Assembly: GCA_030154025.1 (NCBI GenBank)
Contig: JASKKT010000021.1
Span: forward strand, 1-38,230
Direction of reading: 5' to 3'
Source: Methanolobus sp.
GTDB taxonomy: Archaea > Halobacteriota > Methanosarcinia > Methanosarcinales > Methanosarcinaceae
Length of the DNA stretch: 38,230 nucleotides
The notes beneath the pieces are model-generated. The model saw nothing but the letters and a program-made list of their open reading frames with translations. It did not search any database and had not been told where the DNA came from. Numbering within the stretch: the stretch's first letter is position 1; the number at the start of each line of letters is the position of its first letter. Of this stretch, positions 32,453 through 38,230 are shown piece by piece. Made by a program: the position numbers and the translations under genes.

Positions 32453-33115
32453 TTGGGTAGCGTAACAATTGACAGTGTGACAATAGATTGGCTGGGACAT
32501 GCGGGTTTCATGATCAAAGGGGATGACAGGATAATCTACATCGACCCCTATCTGCCTGCTTATGATGTTCCCTTTGAGGATATGGGGGACATACTTCTTA
32601 TAACACAGGAATATGATGAGCACTGTCATCCGGAATCTATCCGGAAGGTCCGCAAGAGCGATGCAACAACTCTTGTGCCCGAAAATGTCAGCCTTGATTT
32701 CAGGGGGGATGCCAGAAGGGTCGCAGCAGGTGATTCCCTGACGGGTGAACTTGCGATAAAGGGTGTGGGTATAGATGTGGTTCCTGCGTATGGAGGTGAA
32801 ACCACCCCTGAGCCGGAAAACGGCTGGGTTGGATATATACTCGAAATAGGCGGCCTAAGGATCTATCACGCAGGCGATACTGCCGTAATACCCGAGATGC
32901 GCAACTTCTCAGTAGATGTAGCCCTTCTTCCTATAGGCGGTCGTTCTCCCATGAAAGAGGAACAGGCAGCGGAAGCTGCAGTTATTCTCTCTCCTAAGGT
33001 GGCCATACCTATGCATTATGACCCTGACCAACAGGATGCCGATCCGGATAAGTTCTCCAGGATAGTCGGATCAGGAGCGCCAAATACAGATGTTATCATC
33101 CTTGACCCTTTCTGA
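32453..33115 (+). CDS. Metallo-beta-lactamase-fold protein with altered metal-binding motif
   Basis: 220 residues from a TTG at 32453 (GGTGA nine bases before). The fold is that of the UPF0173-like MBL hydrolases: WLGHAGF at 13-19, IDPY at 30-33, HAGDTA at 139-144 and PMHYD at 186-190. The central HxHxDH metal motif, however, is replaced by TQEYDEHCHP (51-60): by alignment the first His is Gln52, the second Tyr54 and the Asp is Glu56, with only His57 kept. The protein may have lost one metal site or altered its chemistry. It overlaps nothing but is followed after 10 bp by RNase P protein 4, so the two are probably co-transcribed. The substrate is unknown. Confidence 0.85.
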   Translation: MGSVTIDSVTIDWLGHAGFMIKGDDRIIYIDPYLPAYDVPFEDMGDILLITQEYDEHCHPESIRKVRKSDATTLVPENVSLDFRGDARRVAAGDSLTGELAIKGVGIDVVPAYGGETTPEPENGWVGYILEIGGLRIYHAGDTAVIPEMRNFSVDVALLPIGGRSPMKEEQAAEAAVILSPKVAIPMHYDPDQQDADPDKFSRIVGSGAPNTDVIILDPF

Positions 33116-33125
33116 GGAAGGATCC

Positions 33126-33500
33126 ATGGCAAAACACAGACAGAAAAATAAAGCAGCTGCAAAGGACATCGCATATGAACGTATCGTATACCTGTTCGAT
33201 CTGGCAGGCAGGGAGTATGCTGAGAGTCCTGTAAGAAGCAACAGGTATGTTTCCCTGGCAAAAAGGATCGGGATGCGCTATCGGGTGAGCCTGCCGTCTG
33301 AATTGAAAAAGAAAATGTGCAAAGGCTGTGGTTCCTTCCTCTCTCCCGGGGCCAGTTGCAGGGCCCGCCTGAAAGACGGGCGCCTTAACATCACCTGCCT
33401 GAACTGTGGCAGAGTGCAGCGATATCCGCTGGCTGGTGAAAGGATAGCAACGAAGGAAAAAAATAAAAGGGTCGGCTCCACGGCCAAAGCGGACGAGTGA
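33126..33500 (+). CDS. rnp4: Ribonuclease P protein component 4 (Rpp21/Rpr2)
   Basis: 124 residues from ATG 33126, with AGGAAGG upstream; a longer in-frame start at 33090 lies inside the preceding gene and is rejected. The zinc ribbon has CKGC and CLNC separated by about 25 residues, and the basic helical N-terminus carries the AYERIVYLFDLA segment of Rnp4. With Rnp1, it helps the RNase P RNA trim tRNA 5' leaders. The C-terminus is Lys-rich. It sits next to the tRNA-Ser and SRP RNA genes, which may be chance. Confidence 0.93.
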   Translation: MAKHRQKNKAAAKDIAYERIVYLFDLAGREYAESPVRSNRYVSLAKRIGMRYRVSLPSELKKKMCKGCGSFLSPGASCRARLKDGRLNITCLNCGRVQRYPLAGERIATKEKNKRVGSTAKADE

Positions 33501-33502
33501 CC

Positions 33503-33736
33503 TCATCCGCTGATGTATGAAAGAAGTCGCATTATTCCGTAGGCTACTACGAACATAATGATCCCCATGGCAACGTACAGGAATATGACCCTGAACACCT
33601 CTTCCTTTTCAGATCCCTGCTTTATCCCGAAGCCGCCTCTACAACCTCCTGTGCCACATGAATTGCAGGACGCGGTCTTCTTCGTCTGGTTCCTTGGATT
33701 ACTGTTCAGAACCGGGAGGGGTATTTTCTCTGACAT
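33503..33736 (-). CDS. Small membrane protein with CNSCGTGGC motif
   Basis: 77 residues. The N-terminal half is polar and basic and carries three cysteines in CNSCGTGGCRGGFG (residues 24-37), a possible metal or Fe-S binding or redox motif. The C-terminal half holds one hydrophobic helix (about 49-70, VIFLYVAMGIIMFVVAYGIM). No family is recognised. It has no clear ribosome binding site and converges on rnp4 with two bases between. Being a short gene with a well-formed Cys motif and a helix, it is likely real, but its role is unknown. Confidence 0.6.
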   Translation of the reverse strand: MSEKIPLPVLNSNPRNQTKKTASCNSCGTGGCRGGFGIKQGSEKEEVFRVIFLYVAMGIIMFVVAYGIMRLLSYISG

Positions 33737-33808
33737 AACGTTGTTGGATAAGAGTTCATGTGATTAGTTCTTTTCGCCCTGATGCCTGAAGAATCAGAAA
33801 AATATGGA

Positions 33809-33893
33809 CGACGAGAGGGGGATTCGAACCCCCGTGATGCAAAGCACCACAGGATTAGCAATCCTGCGCCATACCGGGCTTGGCTATCTCGTC
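33809..33893 (-). tRNA. tRNA-Ser (anticodon GCT)
   Basis: The minus strand folds as a class II tRNA. Acceptor stem GACGAGA/TCTCGTC; D arm GCC/GGC; anticodon arm CAGGA-TTGCTAA-TCCTG with anticodon GCT at about 33855, reading AGC/AGU Ser codons; a long variable arm (GGTGC/CATC type) typical of Ser tRNA; T arm GGGGG-TTCGAAT-CCCCC. The 3' CCA is not encoded. No intron is seen. It lies about 50 bp after the SRP RNA on the same strand, and 7S RNA-tRNA-Ser linkage has been described in Methanothermus fervidus. Confidence 0.97.
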
Positions 33894-33944
33894 ACTATCA
33901 GAATGCGTCCCTAAATGCAAGCAATGTATTTAATGCTTCTGGAG

Positions 33945-34270
33945 TCAGGTAGCGGGCATGCCGCAAGTCGCTGCCCTTCACATCTTCAAATTATCTGTGG
34001 CCTCTTCTCCACCCCGCAGCCCTGCAAGCGATAGTTGCCCACGGTAGGTCTGCTCCCTTCCGGTCCTGAACTGGTTCCCGCAGTTAAGATATAAGAACAG
34101 GTTCTCCAACAAGCCCTTATACCAACACCATCCAAACAGGACGGGGCTTCTCAGTTGAGATCGCAGGTTTGAAAATGATCCAGACATCTCCTCTTGGCTT
34201 CGTCCCCCGCATATCGGCGATTTCGGGTTACAGGTAACGCCGGCCTACCCGGACTAGCCCGCCACACCTA
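33945..34270 (-). ncRNA. Signal recognition particle RNA (archaeal 7S RNA)
   Basis: About 325 nt on the minus strand, ends approximate. The domain IV core, GTTCAGGACCGGAAGGGAGC, lies at about 34051-34072 and has the GGAAG tetraloop-type tip and the AGCAG side of the SRP54 site. The Alu-domain part near the 5' end carries GGCGGGCTAG and a CCTGTAACCC loop, and the 5' GGTGTGGCGGGC can pair with the 3' GCCCGCTACC, closing helix 1 of the archaeal SRP RNA. A strong TATA box lies about 20-25 bp upstream. It binds SRP19 and SRP54 to target membrane proteins to SecYEG; secE is in this window. Confidence 0.9.
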
Positions 34271-34283
34271 GATATACATCACC

Positions 34284-34294
34284 GTTTATAAATG
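34284..34294 (-). promoter_or_regulatory. TATA box of SRP RNA gene
   Basis: The minus strand reads CATTTATAAAC, a near-consensus archaeal TATA box, placed about 22-25 bp before the apparent 5' end near 34268. It is among the clearest promoters in the window, fitting an abundant RNA; the tRNA-Ser downstream may use the same transcript. Confidence 0.7.
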
Positions 34295-34375
34295 TATCCT
34301 TAAGGCCTAGTAGTAGGTAAGCAGGTGTCGCGACTTCTTAAAACCTCTTTCTAATCTAATGGCACTAATTATCTG

Positions 34376-34538
34376 AGGTCCGTGTTCACCTGCGCAAATC
34401 CATGTCCTTGGATTAAAACGGACTACATCCCCATATCTATTTTTCAGACACGGATTAACACAGATTGCACGGATTTGACGTAGCAGGGGTTCTAAACCCA
34501 ATATTCTCTAAATCCGTGTTCATCCGTGTAAATCTGCC
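34376..34538. repeat. Modular repeat block 1 (related to block at 37654-37828)
   Basis: Three related modules: 34376-34407 (GGTCCGTGTTCACCTGCG...), 34445-34478 (CAGACACGGATTAACACAG...) and 34509-34538 (ATCCGTGTTCATCCGTG...). The module order and spacing, with a T-rich spacer ending TATCTATTTTT before the middle unit and GCAGGGGTTCTAAA after it, match block 2. The first and third units are in one orientation and the middle unit is similar to their reverse complement. They do not have CRISPR regularity. Such CGTGTTNATCCGTGT repeats are scattered intergenically in many genomes. Also nearby, 34271-34375 shows no gene. Confidence 0.8.
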
Positions 34539-34674
34539 TGAAACATACGTGGAAAAGCATAAGATGATGGCGAAAAACTTGTGTTTGGGCCGATATCTGA
34601 CCTGATGCTCTTTAATAAGGCATGAAGTGAGAAAATAATTATACTATGTCTTCCATATTCATATTGAGGATAAA

Positions 34675-34914
34675 ATGGAAGACATGATAGGATTTGTGAC
34701 AGGAAACAAGAACAGACAGAAACTTCTTTCCCTTCTTGGTTCAAAGCATGAACTGGACGTGGACCGCCTGGCAAAAAATATGCATGTAGCCAGTCCCTCT
34801 GTTAAGAAGATCATTGAGGAAATGCTGGAAAAAGGGCTCATAAAGCAGGATAACGGTTCCTATAGCCTGACAGAACTTGGTGACGCCGTAGAGAAGCGGG
34901 TACGCACTATCTGA
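34675..34914 (+). CDS. Small winged-helix DNA-binding protein
   Basis: 79 residues, with GAGGATAAA before ATG 34675. The sequence fits one winged helix-turn-helix: helix 2-turn-helix 3 in VDRLAKNMHVASPSVKKIIE (residues about 29-48), then a wing in LIKQDNGSYSLTELG. The whole protein is the domain, with no effector region, so it may be a regulator that responds through a partner. It faces the KaiC-like genes, whose 3' end is 21 bp from its stop, so it may regulate them or simply be convergent. A near-identical inverted relation (GGAAGACAT/ATGTCTTCC) flanks the start at about 34645-34685 and could be its own operator. Confidence 0.75.
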   Translation: MEDMIGFVTGNKNRQKLLSLLGSKHELDVDRLAKNMHVASPSVKKIIEEMLEKGLIKQDNGSYSLTELGDAVEKRVRTI

Positions 34915-34935
34915 TCTCTACTATCTTTTTCTTTA

Positions 34936-36315
34936 TTATCCCATAAGTGTATCAGTACGCAGTTTGATCCCTTCTTCCGTGATAGAATACTCCCTTACGG
35001 CATTCTTGTGCTTTGTACCCCTTGATTTTGTTATGCACATGTACATACGGTTGTTTGCATTGGAGCTGTGGAGGATCACCACGGAATCCATGATGTAGGC
35101 GAAATCGATTCTCTCGTCACCGGGACAATCGCAGGATTCAGTGTCCGTTGTGAACAGTGATGTGATATTCTTGCTTTTAAGGTAACTCGTAAGGGAATGC
35201 AGGTATCCGCGTAGTTTCAGGTGATCAGGTATGGATATTTCCAGGTTGTTGATGCCATCGAAGAACATTCTTGTTGCACCTGTTGCCTCGATGTCGTTCT
35301 TGATCCTGAGTGCGTGTTCTGCAGGATAGATACTGCCCGGATTGGTGCAGATGAAGCGTAATTGCCCGGTGTCGATATGGGGGAGCAGGTCCCATCCCAT
35401 TCTTTTCGCATCCATGAGTAACTGGTGGGGGGAGTCGTCGAAAGTCACTACCAGTGCGGACTCACCATTCTGCAGGCCCTGGCAGGTAAACTGAAGACCG
35501 AATATTTTCTTCCCGGTGCCAGGCTTTCCTGCAATAAGGGTACTGCTGTACCTTATCATCCCTCCTCCTAGCATGGCGTCAAGACCAGGGATCCCGGCCT
35601 CCACGCGTGAGTCATCCAGTCTGAAGTCCTTCTCAGGCTTAAGATGTGGGTAGACCGTAAAGCCTTTTGATGTTATGTCATAGAGGTGCTTGCAGGATGT
35701 GATCTCTGACCTCTTTCCGGGATCAATGCCCCTCATCTTGACAAATTCAAGGTAATGGTCAGCTCTTGCCCCCTTATCTGCACGTGAAAGATATATGATC
35801 CCGTCAGAGAGATGGCTGATGACTGACCTGTGCAGCTCTTCCCGTACTAGTTCTCCCACAAGCAGGGTAAGCATGTCCCTCTCCTGCAGCATCGAATCCA
35901 GAGTATAGAAGAAACGTCTGCGCTCCTGTTCCACAAACCCGAAGCCAAGAGGTGTGACAGGATCGATCACGAGCCTGTCGGGTTTGACAGAGTCTATGAC
36001 ATTGCCGATATCTATGAGCGTGGTCAGGGGGTCTTTTTCAGAAAGCTGGCGGTTGATCGGATGTACCCTGAATGAATCATCGAAGAAATCAAGCGTAGAA
36101 TGGTACATCCTGAGCTTATGTTCTTTCTCGGTGGTGATCGGGATATATAGCGTACTTTCCCCGTTACGGGCTGCCTCGGAGAGCATCTGCAAAGCCATGA
36201 TTGTCTTGCCGACCCCTGCTGTCCCTGCTATCAGCATAGTGGACGGTGACCTGAAGCCTCCCAGCAATTCATCCAGGCTTTTAATCCCACAGGATATCTT
36301 TTTCAGTTTTTCCAT
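34936..36315 (-). CDS. Two-domain KaiC-like RecA-superfamily ATPase, second P-loop degenerate
   Basis: 459 residues with two KaiC-type domains. Domain 1 (about 1-235) has Walker A GTAGVGKT at 31-38 and Walker B DRLVIDP at 113-119, with TEKE at 62-65 where KaiC-like proteins usually have two adjacent Glu. Domain 2 (about 240-459) has GKPGTGKK at 263-270: the last position, normally Ser/Thr that ligates Mg, is Lys. The usual TFEE is TFDD (291-294), and Walker B is MFFDGIN. Domain 2 is therefore likely impaired in ATP hydrolysis. A TATA-like TAATTTAAAG lies about 27 bp before ATG 36315, so the gene may be leaderless. Role unknown; KaiC-like proteins in archaea act in signal transduction. The clock partners KaiA/KaiB are absent. 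Confidence 0.85.
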   Translation of the reverse strand: MEKLKKISCGIKSLDELLGGFRSPSTMLIAGTAGVGKTIMALQMLSEAARNGESTLYIPITTEKEHKLRMYHSTLDFFDDSFRVHPINRQLSEKDPLTTLIDIGNVIDSVKPDRLVIDPVTPLGFGFVEQERRRFFYTLDSMLQERDMLTLLVGELVREELHRSVISHLSDGIIYLSRADKGARADHYLEFVKMRGIDPGKRSEITSCKHLYDITSKGFTVYPHLKPEKDFRLDDSRVEAGIPGLDAMLGGGMIRYSSTLIAGKPGTGKKIFGLQFTCQGLQNGESALVVTFDDSPHQLLMDAKRMGWDLLPHIDTGQLRFICTNPGSIYPAEHALRIKNDIEATGATRMFFDGINNLEISIPDHLKLRGYLHSLTSYLKSKNITSLFTTDTESCDCPGDERIDFAYIMDSVVILHSSNANNRMYMCITKSRGTKHKNAVREYSITEEGIKLRTDTLMG

Positions 36316-36493
36316 TTTACCGCTTCAACAGGTGGCTTTAAATTACCGGGACTTGGGAATCATGTGTAATGGCAGTTCTCTGAATTGCGTACATATCCTT
36401 TCCGATTCTCACTCTTCAATGAAGAAAAGTGGTGAACCGGTGCCAGGCAAATGAGATGGCTTTTGTTGTGGCTGGAGTCCTGGCCCCGTCCGT

Positions 36494-37273
36494 TCAGAAC
36501 ATGGAATATACTTCTTCGTGCGGATGAATGACGAAGCCGTCGGGGGTTATGTCATAGGGGTGGATCTTCTTGCTGTGGTCGGAGCCGCGCATCTTGTATA
36601 TCTCCATGCTTCTCATGCGCACGTTCTCGTGTCTCTTGTAGTAGAGCACAATGGTTCCGTCGGTAACGAAGTTCTCCACGCCGAACCTGGAAGGGTTCTC
36701 CTCTTCCACCAGCTCACAGGTCATCATGGATGTGAGGCCTATGACCTCCAGGGTGGTACTGAGCTTGAGGAGCTCTATCCTTATCTTTGCCGGGTCCTGC
36801 AGGTAGAAGCTTACGGATGTGGTGGAGTCGATTAGCGCACGACGGGCATTTATCTCTTCCTGGGTTGCGATTATCTGGTCCATCATGGAGCGGATATCGA
36901 AGGGCCGCACATCGACGTACTTCTCCTGGGAGGGGATGCCGATCTTGGTGGAACATGCGTCGATTATCACGAGCTTGTTCTCTTCCTCGAGTGCCTCAAG
37001 GTCCCAGCCGAACTTCAGGACGTTCTCCCGTATCTGTTCCGGCCGCTCCTCGGTAGCGACTATGATCCCGTTCTCTCCGTACTTGGTAATGCCGTTATAT
37101 ATGAACTGTATCGAGAAGTTGGTCTTCCCTGCACCCGATGTGCCGGATATCAGGTATGTCCTGTCCCTGATGAGCCCGCCACCGCATAGCTCATCAAAGC
37201 CGGGTATGCCTGTCTTGACCCGGTTTGCCGCGTCCTCCATCGAGATTACTTCAGAAACTGCACCATCGAACAT
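36494..37273 (-). CDS. Single-domain KaiC-like ATPase
   Basis: 259 residues from ATG 37273, with AAGGAGTG, a strong ribosome binding site. Walker A GTSGAGKT at 44-51, the catalytic pair in VATEERPEQI (E75, E76), and Walker B RRALIDS are all intact, so it should bind and hydrolyse ATP. The layout, N-terminal VKTGIPGFDELCGGGLI and C-terminal HPYDITPDGFVIHP, is the common archaeal form of this family. It precedes the two-domain KaiC-like gene by 178 bp on the same strand, and the pair may act together, one active and one partly degenerate. The TATA box is at about 37378-37395. Function remains unassigned. Confidence 0.9.
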   Translation of the reverse strand: MFDGAVSEVISMEDAANRVKTGIPGFDELCGGGLIRDRTYLISGTSGAGKTNFSIQFIYNGITKYGENGIIVATEERPEQIRENVLKFGWDLEALEEENKLVIIDACSTKIGIPSQEKYVDVRPFDIRSMMDQIIATQEEINARRALIDSTTSVSFYLQDPAKIRIELLKLSTTLEVIGLTSMMTCELVEEENPSRFGVENFVTDGTIVLYYKRHENVRMRSMEIYKMRGSDHSKKIHPYDITPDGFVIHPHEEVYSMF

Positions 37274-37377
37274 TTTACTTTTTCACTCCTTATGAGATCA
37301 ATAACTCCCTGTAGCAGGTATGTCATGTTTTGTATCAAAGCGGATGAATGATTTTAACGCTATGTCTTTTATTGTAC

Positions 37378-37396
37378 CGTATATATAAATATATTG
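37378..37396 (-). promoter_or_regulatory. TATA box of single-domain KaiC-like gene
   Basis: The minus strand reads AATATATTTATATATACG, predicting a start near 37360 and a leader of about 85 nt before ATG 37273. The leader has no obvious structure but is long for this region and includes the strong AGGAGTG site. Confidence 0.5.
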
Positions 37397-37520
37397 AGCT
37401 TATACTTATTATAATGAGGGGTTATCAGGTTAATCTGAGATCCTATCCTTATTTTAAATGTCCGAACACATATAAATAATACACATTCAGGCTTTGTAGA
37501 AAACCTGTCTCATAATTTGA

Positions 37521-37600
37521 ACCACAAGAGTTCACAGAGGACACAGGGAATGAAAACACATTGAAGTGATCCTCTGTGAACTCTGTGTCCTCTGTGGTTG
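37521..37600. repeat. Inverted repeat of GAGTTCACAGAGGA type
   Basis: GAGTTCACAGAGGA (37528-37541) and TCCTCTGTGAACTC (37570-37583) are a perfect 14-base inverted pair with a 28-base loop, inside longer arms starting ACCACA and ending TGTGGT. These CACAGAGGACACAG repeats are a known scattered type in many prokaryote genomes. It lies just left of modular block 2. A short ORF (37449-37646) overlapping it is not credible. Confidence 0.75.
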
Positions 37601-37653
37601 GTATTATGCATGCTGCATGAGCATTTCTACAGAGCCGTAAATCCAATATTCCT

Positions 37654-37828
37654 GGAATCCGTGTTCATCCGTGTAAATCTGTGTTTTTTTAGAATTATGG
37701 CCTATTGTATTTCCCTATTTATTTTTTCAGACACGGATTAACACAGATTTGCACGGGTTTGATGAGGCAGGGATTTCTAAATCCTCTCCATTCCTAAGTC
37801 TGCGTTCATGCGCGTAGACCCGTGTCTT
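37654..37828. repeat. Modular repeat block 2 (related to block at 34376-34538)
   Basis: Modules at 37654-37686 (AATCCGTGTTCATCCGTG...), 37728-37762 (CAGACACGGATTAACACAG...) and 37796-37828 (GTCTGCGTTCATGCGCG...) follow the same order, orientation and spacers as block 1. The third unit has drifted most. The first unit and the third unit of block 1 share 25 identical bases and a similar left flank (CCAATATTC). The two blocks therefore are copies and lie either side of the KaiC-like genes. Confidence 0.8.
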
Positions 37829-38054
37829 GAAAGAGATTGTGGAAAACGTCAGTCCGGATGAAAATACAGGCAGGCATTTATGGTATAACTCCAATCTGAT
37901 GTTCCTTGCATGGCAATTGCATGTGTTTAGTAAAACAGATCTAAAGATCAGCTACTGCCTGGCCCTATTAATTTAGATACAAGTACGATGGGCTTTTCTC
38001 CTATCATATATAAAAGAACCTCAACTCTCAGGTTTCCATCGTCTTTTATCGAAC
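37829..38054. other. Intergenic, no gene recognised
   Basis: No coding region is supported here. Near the right end, a TATA-like CATATATAAAAG at 38005-38015 could start a plus-strand transcript leading into the gene at the edge. Confidence 0.4.
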
Positions 38055-38204
38055 ATGGGACCTTACAATTCGACATTTACCGTCAAATGCATCGATACTT
38101 GCCAGTGCAGTGTGATAATTCCCCGGAATTTGACCACAAAAGATTTAAAACGGCAATTGTTTAATAGAACACTTGTAATCCAATATGACGGGATTAGGAG
38201 GGTG

Positions 38205-38230
38205 ATGAAGTCTCCTTCGGCAATAAACGA
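38205..38230 (+). CDS. 5' end of a gene that continues beyond the window
   Basis: AGGAGGGTG followed by ATG at 38205 (MKSPSAIN...) is a good but close-spaced translation start. The frame is open upstream as far as an ATG at 38055 (MGPYNSTFTVK...), which lies about 40 bp after the TATA-like element at 38005-38015; a second A/T element, AAAGATTTAAAAC, is near 38140. The internal start is preferred because of the ribosome binding site, but only eight complete codons are visible and no product can be named. Confidence 0.35.

Noticed and set aside
33978-34187. 69-codon minus-strand ORF
   Set aside because: It lies inside the SRP RNA and has no independent support.
34936-37273. Circadian clock locus
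   Set aside because: KaiC-like proteins are widespread in archaea with other roles; KaiA and KaiB are absent and one protein has a degenerate second domain.
37449-37646. 65-codon minus-strand ORF
   Set aside because: It overlaps the CACAGAGG repeats and its sequence comes from them.
34376-37828. CRISPR array from repeated GTGTTCATCCGTGT-type units
   Set aside because: Units alternate orientation, vary in length and spacing, and occur in only three per block with no unique regular spacers; no cas genes are present.

Overview
The window looks like a chromosomal segment of a methanogenic archaeon of the Methanosarcinales/Methanosarcinaceae type. The evidence is archaeal information-processing genes (TBP, Spt5, P0/P1-type stalk proteins L10/L12, RNase P protein 4, SRP 7S RNA, DtdA), FtsZ, an AglJ-type N-glycosylation transferase, an ECF-type Ni/Co importer, KaiC-like ATPases, AT-rich TATA boxes about 25 bp before starts, and a mixture of leaderless genes and genes with GGTG/GAGG ribosome binding sites. 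The genus cannot be fixed from the sequence alone. No insertion sequence, prophage or CRISPR array was seen; most of the window is a stable core chromosome and the only accessory-looking stretch is about 34.3-38.0 kb.

Layout. 1-4466 (minus): a tightly packed operon of six proteins with type IV pilin-like N-termini; the last runs off the window. 4611-15338 (plus): mre11-rad50, then a coiled-coil/proline-rich protein of unknown function, smc, scpA and a long scpB. This puts the double-strand-break nuclease and the condensin complex on one strand. 15487-17003: TBP (tandem TATA boxes) and a dolichol-phosphate glycosyltransferase of AglJ type. 17359-19544: thiC and a SAM hydrolase. 19568-21224 (minus): a cohesin-domain surface protein and a radical SAM protein. 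21490-24227: an ECF Ni/Co transporter split into two convergent operons (cbiM-N plus strand; cbiO-Q minus strand). 24393-26015: a UbiB-type kinase. 26163-32284 (minus): dtdA, ftsZ, secE, spt5, rpl11, rpl1, rpl10, rpl12, linking tRNA proofreading, cell division, protein export, elongation and the ribosomal stalk. 32453-33736: a metallo-beta-lactamase-fold protein with an altered metal motif, RNase P protein 4 and a small Cys-rich membrane protein. 33809-34270 (minus): tRNA-Ser(GCT) and SRP RNA. 34376-37828: two related modular repeat blocks flanking a small winged-helix protein and two KaiC-like ATPases. A gene probably begins at the right edge.

Observations most worth a second look: a PCNA-binding-like peptide at the very C-terminus of Mre11; the unnamed protein encoded 25 bp before smc with three degenerate YIVAE-type peptides; a roughly 195-residue C-terminal extension on ScpB; a three-way-junction-like inverted-repeat structure overlapping the rpl1 ribosome binding site; a two-domain KaiC-like protein whose second P-loop and catalytic acidic pair are altered; and the repeat-flanked KaiC cassette. 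Domain identities rest on motif recognition by eye; no database search was run.
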